DNA of 64,000 nt from the NCBI GenBank assembly GCA_035628135.1, contig DASPKM010000005.1:1-64000 (forward strand). The letters run 5' to 3'. The stretch is from DASPKM01 sp035628135. Its GTDB lineage: Bacteria > Bacteroidota > Bacteroidia > Chitinophagales > Chitinophagaceae. Shown here one piece after another: positions 59,219 through 64,000 of the stretch. Every line of letters starts with the position of its first letter. Within the stretch, counting starts at the first letter, position 1. Made by a program: the position numbers and the translations under genes. Under the pieces are notes generated by a model. It made no database searches and had not been told where the DNA came from. It was given only the letters and a program-made list of their open reading frames with translations.

Positions 59219-59806
59219 CTATTTTAATTTATTCTGACATTCCTTAAGCCTGTCCAGGTGAGTCCGGAGCTTAGGTAATGTGTTTGCTGCCCAAGTTTTT
59301 ATTTCTGCGTCTGCGGCGTTGTTCTGCGCGTCCTCAAATTTCGCGATGCCCTTTTCATGCGCCTCTATCATATGCCCACACCAATCTTTATCAAATTCCT
59401 TTCCAGTTTTTCCATTGAGGGTATTGTAGTGATCTTTTTGTTCTGGTTTTTCTTCGGCCGGCAGGGTAATAGAGCGGGCTGAAGCGAAGTTCCTGATGTC
59501 GGACAGCGCTGCGGAGTGGTCTGTCTCCAGCATTTTGCCGATATCTTTCACTTCCTGTGCATTTCCTTTTTGTTGGGCCAGTTGTCCCATTTTAATTTCA
59601 GCCATATTGCTGGCGGCTGCGTCCATTAAAAATTGGGCATCTTTTTCCGCAACTGCGGTGTTAGTACCACCCACGGTAGTGCCGGTGTCGGTTCTGTTCG
59701 CATTAGCCGTGGTGTCATCGCTACCGGTTCCGGTACCTGAATCGTTACAGGCGCCTATGGCCAATACAATGGCAGCGCCAGCGAGAATGTTCCTCAGATT
59801 TTTCAT
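59219..59806 (-). CDS. DUF4142 domain-containing lipoprotein
   Basis: A 195-residue lipoprotein: MKNLRNILAGAAIVLAIGAC, lipidated Cys20, then a Ser/Thr/Asn/Asp-rich linker. Residues about 55-195 form a DUF4142 four-helix bundle with ferritin-like character (AQFLMDAAASNMAEIKMGQL, then MLETDHSAALSDIRNFA; MIEAHEKGIAKFEDA). Such proteins occur in stress and envelope contexts; the metal is unknown. The next gene on the same strand lies 26 bases upstream. Confidence 0.9.
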   Translation of the reverse strand: MKNLRNILAGAAIVLAIGACNDSGTGTGSDDTTANANRTDTGTTVGGTNTAVAEKDAQFLMDAAASNMAEIKMGQLAQQKGNAQEVKDIGKMLETDHSAALSDIRNFASARSITLPAEEKPEQKDHYNTLNGKTGKEFDKDWCGHMIEAHEKGIAKFEDAQNNAADAEIKTWAANTLPKLRTHLDRLKECQNKLK

Positions 59807-59832
59807 GTCAATTTTTTTTTAATGAATAATGG

Positions 59833-60321
59833 TTAATCCGCGCGGCGTCCTTCGTTGTCCGACTCGCGGTATGAATCGCGCCATTGCTTTATAGTGTCAT
59901 GCGCGGTTTTCAGCGATGCTTTTTGGTTCACGATAAGCTGGCGTACGTCCGCAGGCAGGGGCGCATCGGTCCTCAATGCTTCTTCATATGCTTTCTGGGC
60001 GGCATCTTCACCATATTCGCACGATGCCAGCACGGATTGCCTGCCCTTGCCGGTGAATACGGCCTTAACGTCCATCCACATACGATAGATCTTGCCCGAG
60101 AAGGTAGTGTCGGTGGCTATTTCGCCGCCATTGCGCGCTATCTCGTTCCTTAATTCAGAAGCGTATTGTTTGCTCTCATCCGCCATGCGGTGAAAAACTG
60201 CCCTCAGGTCAGCATCCTTCTCCTTAGTCTCCTCGATTGCTTTCTCATAACCCTCTACGCGGTCGTTGTTGATGCGGACGAGGTCGTTCAATACTTCGTT
60301 CAGTTGTTCGTTGCGTTCCAT
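59833..60321 (-). CDS. PA2169/DUF2383 family four-helix bundle protein
   Basis: A 162-residue helical protein of the PA2169 family (DUF2383), ferritin-like. Helix 1 has LNEVLNDLVRINNDRVEGYE and helix 2 LRAVFHRMADESKQYASELR. Helices 3 and 4 include ASCEYGEDAAQKAYEEAL and IVNQKASLKTAHDTIKQWRD, with acidic residues suited to a diiron site. It pairs with the DUF4142 gene 26 bases downstream, and both are frequent in stress-response clusters. No signal peptide. Confidence 0.9.
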   Translation of the reverse strand: MERNEQLNEVLNDLVRINNDRVEGYEKAIEETKEKDADLRAVFHRMADESKQYASELRNEIARNGGEIATDTTFSGKIYRMWMDVKAVFTGKGRQSVLASCEYGEDAAQKAYEEALRTDAPLPADVRQLIVNQKASLKTAHDTIKQWRDSYRESDNEGRRAD

Positions 60322-60494
60322 AATAAATTGTTTTTAGCAAGCAACAAGCACAAAAAATCGTACCGTTAAAATATCTGGCGTTCGGCGGGCGGGCTTTCAA
60401 CTGTGGAAAAAAATACTCATCTGTCCGCTTGCGGGGTCTTAAGCGGCCAAATTAGAGTGGTATGGGTTTATAACTAGTTATTGAAAACGCCCTG

Positions 60495-61652
60495 ATGAGT
60501 AAAACAAATACGGGACAGGTTGTCCGGATAGCTTGCATCCTACTCATTATAATCTTATTGGTTTACATTGCCGCGTACCTCAAGATCGTAATCGTTCCCC
60601 TGCTGTTCTCATTGATCTTCGCGGTAATGCTGTACCCCATGTGCAAAAAGCTCGAGTATATCGGACTGACCAAGGGACTGGCCGCTTTTACTTCCGTCTT
60701 TCTTACCTCGGTGGTGCTTGGATTTGTAATCTATTTCGCGTACAGCCAGGTGATCCGCTTCGCGGAGCAGGGACCGCAGTTCCTGGAGAAAGCGTCTGAT
60801 CTGTACGACAAGTTCCAGGCGTTCGTCGCCGACACGTTTGGTGTCCGTCGCTCATCACAACCGCACCTGCAGCAGCAACTGGCAAAGTTTGCCAATAATA
60901 CAGAAGTGATCGTGAGCGGGGTGGTGGGTTTTTTATCAGGGTTTATTACCGATGTAACGCTTATTCCCCTGTATGTTTTTTTCCTGTTATACTTCCGCGA
61001 TTTTTTCCTGGAATTTTTTTACAAGATCATTCCTTCATCGGACAAAGAAGTGATAGACCTTACCATGAACCAGATTTACGATGTTATCCTTAAATGGATG
61101 CGTGGTATCCTCATCGTTATAGTGATCGTCGGCGTGCTGAATTCTATGGGACTGGTGTTTCTCGGAATAGAATACCCTTTCTTCTTTGGATTCCTTGCTT
61201 CGTTCCTTGCATTGATACCATATATCGGTATATTGATAGGATCGTTGCTGCCCGCGCTGCTGGCATTGATCACAAAAGATTCTTATTGGTATGCAGTAGG
61301 TGTTATCGGCATATTCTGGTTCATACAAATACTCGAAGGCAATCTGATTACTCCTTACATTGTCGGAAAAAATGTAAGCCTTAACCCGCTCATTGCCATC
61401 TTCAGCCTGTTGTTGCTCGGAAAATTATGGGGCCTGGCGGGATTGGTGCTCGCATTGCCGGTAACTGCCATTATTAAAGTAGTGTTCGACTCGGTGCCGG
61501 TGTTGAAACCTTATGGATTTTTGCTGGGTGAACCGCAGGCATATCATCTTAAGCGGCATTCGCGTTTGCACATCAAGCGGCTTACGAGCCTAAAGCTTTT
61601 ACGCAAGAAGAAACTGACGGATCCGCCGGCTGATACTGGCATAAAAATTTGA
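60495..61652 (+). CDS. AI-2E family transporter
   Basis: A 385-residue membrane protein with eight helices, of the AI-2E/TqsA/PerM family, which exports small molecules. Segments YIAAYLKIVIVPLLFSLIFA at the N-terminus, FFGFLASFLALIPYIGILIG and a late LEGNLITPYIVGKNVSLNPL are typical of the family. It faces away from the PA2169 gene. The substrate is unknown, and the name does not prove autoinducer export. A His-, Lys- and Arg-rich tail (HLKRHSRLHIKRL) is present. Confidence 0.92.
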   Translation: MSKTNTGQVVRIACILLIIILLVYIAAYLKIVIVPLLFSLIFAVMLYPMCKKLEYIGLTKGLAAFTSVFLTSVVLGFVIYFAYSQVIRFAEQGPQFLEKASDLYDKFQAFVADTFGVRRSSQPHLQQQLAKFANNTEVIVSGVVGFLSGFITDVTLIPLYVFFLLYFRDFFLEFFYKIIPSSDKEVIDLTMNQIYDVILKWMRGILIVIVIVGVLNSMGLVFLGIEYPFFFGFLASFLALIPYIGILIGSLLPALLALITKDSYWYAVGVIGIFWFIQILEGNLITPYIVGKNVSLNPLIAIFSLLLLGKLWGLAGLVLALPVTAIIKVVFDSVPVLKPYGFLLGEPQAYHLKRHSRLHIKRLTSLKLLRKKKLTDPPADTGIKI

Positions 61653-61694
61653 GCGAAAATCTAGCAACATAACTCACCTCATTAAATTTCTCTT

Positions 61695-62084
61695 ATGGCA
61701 AAGTATTCCAAAGGTGCTGGCGAAAAAGTAGAAAAGGCCATGCACGAAATGAAGCGCGGCAAATTAAAGAGCGGCCGCAGCGGCAAAACCGTTAAATCCC
61801 GTAAGCAAGCGATTGCAATTGGATTATCTGAAGCCCGCGAAAGAGGAGCCAAGGTCCCTGCCAAAAAGGGCGCGGCTAAAAAAGGAGCACGCAAAGGTGC
61901 AAGCAAGAAAGGCGCAAGTAAAAAGGCTGCAAGTAAGCGAGGCGCCAGTAAAAAAAGCGCAAGTAAAAGAGGAGCAGGTAAAGGAACAAGGCGCACTGGC
62001 GGCAAAGCCGCATCTAAAAGAGGGGGTGCAAGAAAAAGCGCATCGAAGCGCGGCAGGAAAACAGCTTCTAAAGGAGGAAGGTAA
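61695..62084 (+). CDS. DUF6496 protein with histone H1-like basic tail
   Basis: 129 residues. The first 50 match DUF6496 (YSKGAGEKVEKAMHEMKRGK and SRKQAIAIGLSEARERG). From about 55 to the end the sequence is low-complexity lysine, alanine, serine and glycine in 4-6 residue units (KKGASKK, SKRGASKK), like histone H1 or HU tails, so it may bind DNA without sequence preference. It is about 40 bases after the AI-2E gene and faces topoisomerase IB, which also acts on DNA. The last third may vary in repeat number. Confidence 0.85.
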   Translation: MAKYSKGAGEKVEKAMHEMKRGKLKSGRSGKTVKSRKQAIAIGLSEARERGAKVPAKKGAAKKGARKGASKKGASKKAASKRGASKKSASKRGAGKGTRRTGGKAASKRGGARKSASKRGRKTASKGGR

Positions 62085-62110
62085 TTAAGAAATTTCTATC
62101 ATTAACCGGT

Positions 62111-62145
62111 GGCTGGCTGCTGTATAGTGGCCGGCCAATTTATTT
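62111..62145. terminator. Terminator-like hairpin between convergent genes
   Basis: GGCTGGC at 62111-62117 pairs with GCCGGCC at 62130-62136 (one G-U pair) around a 12-base loop, followed by AATTTATTTT. It lies 26 bases past the DUF6496 stop and 4 bases before the end of the topoisomerase gene. Confidence 0.5.
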
Positions 62146-63219
62146 TAATGTTTCCAATATTTTCATCAATATTTTCTCCTCTTGCGTGAGGTCTGTTTTA
62201 TTATCGCATTCCTCTATCATTTCCAATTGCTTCAGGTGCTTGTCCAATGCGCTTTCTTCATATAACCTCAGGATGCCCGGGTGTACATAATATTTTTTGC
62301 AGATAGCCCTGCTATTGCCCAGCTTCTTGCTTACTTCATCCAGCGCGGCAACGATATTTTTTTTGCATTCGGTAGCCGATGCTGCCTGTCCAACGGTTTT
62401 GAACACCTGCATAATCGCTAATGTTCCGGCCCAGGTGCGGAAGTCCTTAGCGGTAAAATCCTGGCCGGTAGCCTCTTTGATGTATGCGTTCAGCGTGCCG
62501 GAATCGATCGACTTTCGGGTACCATCAGCATCGAAGTATTGAAACAACTCTTTTCCTGATATGTCCTTGCATGCCTGTACGATCTTCGCGAGCTTTTTGC
62601 TGCGCACGGTGATATTGTGATAAATGCCTTTTTTCCCTTTGAAAGAAAAGGAAAGCGTGTTGCCTTTGATGGAAACGTGACTGTCTTTTAGCGTGGTGAG
62701 CCCGTAGGAGCCATACATCTTTTCATAACTTTCATTGCCTACACGTATATATGTCCTTTCCATAAGGCTGACCATGGTAGCCAGCACTTTTCGTTCTGTA
62801 AGTTCCTTTTCGCATATGTCTTTTTCCACTATTAGTCTAAGGCCGGGCAATGCTTTGCCGAACTCGTACATCCTGTGAAATTTCGTTTCATTGCGCAGCG
62901 CATGCCACGATGGATGGTATTTATATTGTTTGCGGCCACGCACATCGAAGCCGGTTGCCTGCAGATGGCCGTTTTGGCTGTAGCAGATCCATACATTGGT
63001 CCAGGCCGGCGGAATTACCAGTTTCCTGATGCGTTCTAACAAGGCCTTGTCACGCACCGGCTTGTTGTTGTACATATAGCTGAAGCCGCTTCCCTTTTTG
63101 ATGCGGGTAATGCCGGGGTCTGTATCGGACACGTACCGCAGGTCCGCGGCCTTCGCGGCCTTCACAGGATCCTGGTGGATCTTAAGCATTTCTTTGTGCG
63201 GCAGGTTGATCGTTTCCAT
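62140..63219 (-). CDS. DNA topoisomerase IB
   Basis: A 359-residue eukaryote-like/poxvirus-like type IB topoisomerase that relaxes supercoils through a 3'-phosphotyrosine. The N-terminal segment is GITRIKKGSGFSYMYNNKPV. The central part has SYEKMYGSYGLTTLKDSHV, the catalytic-region RTWAGTLAIMQ, and active-site tyrosine Y310 or Y311 in CKKYYVHPGILRLYEE. Length fits the bacterial family (about 350). The stop of the neighbouring permease-like gene lies 2 bases before its ATG (63217-63219), so the two overlap in transcription. Confidence 0.95.
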   Translation of the reverse strand: METINLPHKEMLKIHQDPVKAAKAADLRYVSDTDPGITRIKKGSGFSYMYNNKPVRDKALLERIRKLVIPPAWTNVWICYSQNGHLQATGFDVRGRKQYKYHPSWHALRNETKFHRMYEFGKALPGLRLIVEKDICEKELTERKVLATMVSLMERTYIRVGNESYEKMYGSYGLTTLKDSHVSIKGNTLSFSFKGKKGIYHNITVRSKKLAKIVQACKDISGKELFQYFDADGTRKSIDSGTLNAYIKEATGQDFTAKDFRTWAGTLAIMQVFKTVGQAASATECKKNIVAALDEVSKKLGNSRAICKKYYVHPGILRLYEESALDKHLKQLEMIEECDNKTDLTQEEKILMKILETLK

Positions 63220-63221
63220 AT

Positions 63222-63746
63222 TTACTCAGCGGGGGTTTTTTTCGCGTCGGTCCTTTTTGCCGCGGTGGTTTTTCTGCGGGTGGCTTTTTCCTTATGGTAA
63301 TCATCGGCTTCATCGACCGAGTGTGAACTGTACAGGTCATCCTCTCTTTCCGCGAGGTCAGCCAGCTTTACGTAGAATTTCTTCAACACCATCAGTTCGT
63401 CTTCTGTAAGGTCTTCCACGTCGATCAGGCGGTTGCTTGCTTTTTTGTTGCATGCGATCAGCTCATTTAATTTTAGTTGTATGGCCGCGGTGTCTTTGTT
63501 TTGCGTTTGCTGGATGATGAACACCATCAGAAAGGTGATGATGGTAGTACCGGTATTGATGACCAGCTGCCAGGTATCTGAAAAATTAAAGATGGGCCCG
63601 CTGGCGGCCCAGATCAACACGATCAGAAAAGCTATTATCAGGGATACGGGCCTGCCCGCTATGCGGGTAATTTTAGAAGCGATGCTGCCATATAGCCGGG
63701 CGGTACGCAGTGTCGATTCGGGCAGGTGGTAAGTGTTGTTTTTCAT
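63222..63746 (-). CDS. Low-affinity iron permease family protein
   Basis: A 174-residue inner-membrane protein of the low-affinity iron permease family (PF04120). Helices VSLIIAFLIVLIWAASGPIF and VINTGTTIITFLMVFIIQQT are followed by NKDTAAIQLKLNELIACNKK, a typical pattern. The C-terminus is charged and lysine-rich (KEKATRRKTTAAKR). Whether it moves iron is not proven for bacterial members. ATG at 63744-63746; it is 2 bases upstream of topoisomerase IB and 6 bases downstream of the SemiSWEET gene on the same strand. Confidence 0.88.
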   Translation of the reverse strand: MKNNTYHLPESTLRTARLYGSIASKITRIAGRPVSLIIAFLIVLIWAASGPIFNFSDTWQLVINTGTTIITFLMVFIIQQTQNKDTAAIQLKLNELIACNKKASNRLIDVEDLTEDELMVLKKFYVKLADLAEREDDLYSSHSVDEADDYHKEKATRRKTTAAKRTDAKKTPAE

Positions 63747-63752
63747 TTTTTG

Positions 63753-64000
63753 CTAGTTTTTACTTTTATATATCTGCCGCAATGTGATCATGGTAACATT
63801 TTGCAGCAAGGAAAAACTATTGGTGACTATGATTGGCCAGTCCGACCTCAGAATGCCGTAATAAATCCACAAAATCAATCCGCCCATCAGTACGATCAGC
63901 ATACCTATCGGGACCTCGTCCGGCTTCTTATCCTTTATCAACTTTATCAGCGGCGGCAATAAGGAACAGGCGGTAAATGCGCCCGCCACAATTCCTATCC
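63753..64000 (-). CDS. SemiSWEET-type transporter, 5' end beyond the window
   Basis: The visible 82 codons end at 63753. The frame stays open to the window edge, with no start in view except a GTG at 63987 that sits inside the conserved first helix, so the true start lies outside. The pattern GIVAGAFTACSLLPPLIKLI, followed by KPDEVPIGMLIVLMGGLILW and WPIIVTNSFSLLQNVTMITL, is that of a three-helix SemiSWEET/PQ-loop protein. In the first helix the usual Pro-Gln is Pro-Pro. It is a distant paralogue of 45704-45961. Same strand and close to the iron permease-like and topoisomerase genes. Confidence 0.8.
   Translation of the reverse strand, partial: IGIVAGAFTACSLLPPLIKLIKDKKPDEVPIGMLIVLMGGLILWIYYGILRSDWPIIVTNSFSLLQNVTMITLRQIYKSKN

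Noticed and set aside
61860..62075. Short tandem repeats that could be taken for a CRISPR-like array
   Set aside because: They are codons of a Lys/Ala/Ser/Gly-rich tail in frame with DUF6496; no spacers of constant length.
1..64000. tRNA, rRNA, riboswitch, insertion sequence or attachment site
   Set aside because: I looked for cloverleaf ends, transposase motifs, direct repeats flanking inverted ends and known riboswitch cores and saw none I could support by eye.

Overview
The window reads as chromosomal DNA of a Bacteroidota bacterium, most likely of the Chitinophagaceae type. The signs are many type IX secretion (T9SS) substrates with type A or type B sorting tails, PorP/SprF-like outer-membrane partners, PKD-repeat surface proteins, TAnnTTTG-type promoter boxes, few clear Shine-Dalgarno sites, and family features such as the short DUF2795 protein. 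I found no tRNA, rRNA, CRISPR array or intact transposon.

Layout. 1-4.2 kb is an AT-richer polymorphic-toxin graveyard: a broken RHS core with a decayed C-terminal toxin domain, a second degenerate RHS scrap, a frameshifted small gene, a lipoprotein, an intact Imm43/Imm11-like immunity gene, and the last 46 codons of a toxin-like frame just upstream of it. 4.2-13.6 kb holds a GNAT acetyltransferase, a SET protein, recG, then a beta-propeller/PKD T9SS substrate with its PorP/SprF-like partner and a type A substrate. 13.6-28.7 kb is mixed metabolism and housekeeping: a GlcD-like oxidase, two LOG-family proteins around a sodium/solute symporter, an O-methyltransferase, a glucosaminidase-LysM protein, hpt, a YfbK-like VWA protein, grpE-dnaJ, an RlmI-like methyltransferase, a peroxiredoxin and an aquaporin-like channel. 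28.7-39 kb is a minus-strand operon of two giant tandem paralogues, each with about 15 PKD repeats, followed by a PorP/SprF-like gene. 39-55.6 kb carries an M32 carboxypeptidase, nif3-zinc ribbon, recN, fabI, a SemiSWEET, lolD, an LptF/LptG permease, a Crp/Fnr regulator, tgt, a glycosyltransferase overlapping rsmG, and a LuxR-type response regulator. 55.6-64 kb looks like a general-stress accessory block: PNPOx-like protein, PLDc_N protein, TspO-like protein, BrkB/YihY, an lmo0937-like peptide, a Cys-rich four-helix copper-binding-like protein, DUF4142, a PA2169/DUF2383 protein, AI-2E transporter, a histone-H1-like DUF6496 protein, topoisomerase IB, a low-affinity iron permease-like protein and a second SemiSWEET cut by the window edge.

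How they work together. The large PKD proteins are probably exported by T9SS and held or assembled at the surface with their SprF-like partners, as in the SprB/SprF pairing of gliding bacteria. The toxin region records repeated replacement of RHS tips and immunity genes. The last block groups small membrane, DNA-packing and redox proteins that usually answer to stress.

No single wholly new system stands out. The best leads are the register-preserving duplication of the giant PKD genes, a substrate that is almost only a sorting domain, a Tgt without two of its zinc cysteines, a channel without the usual NPA arginine, promoter boxes lying against start codons, and recurrent palindromic intergenic repeats.
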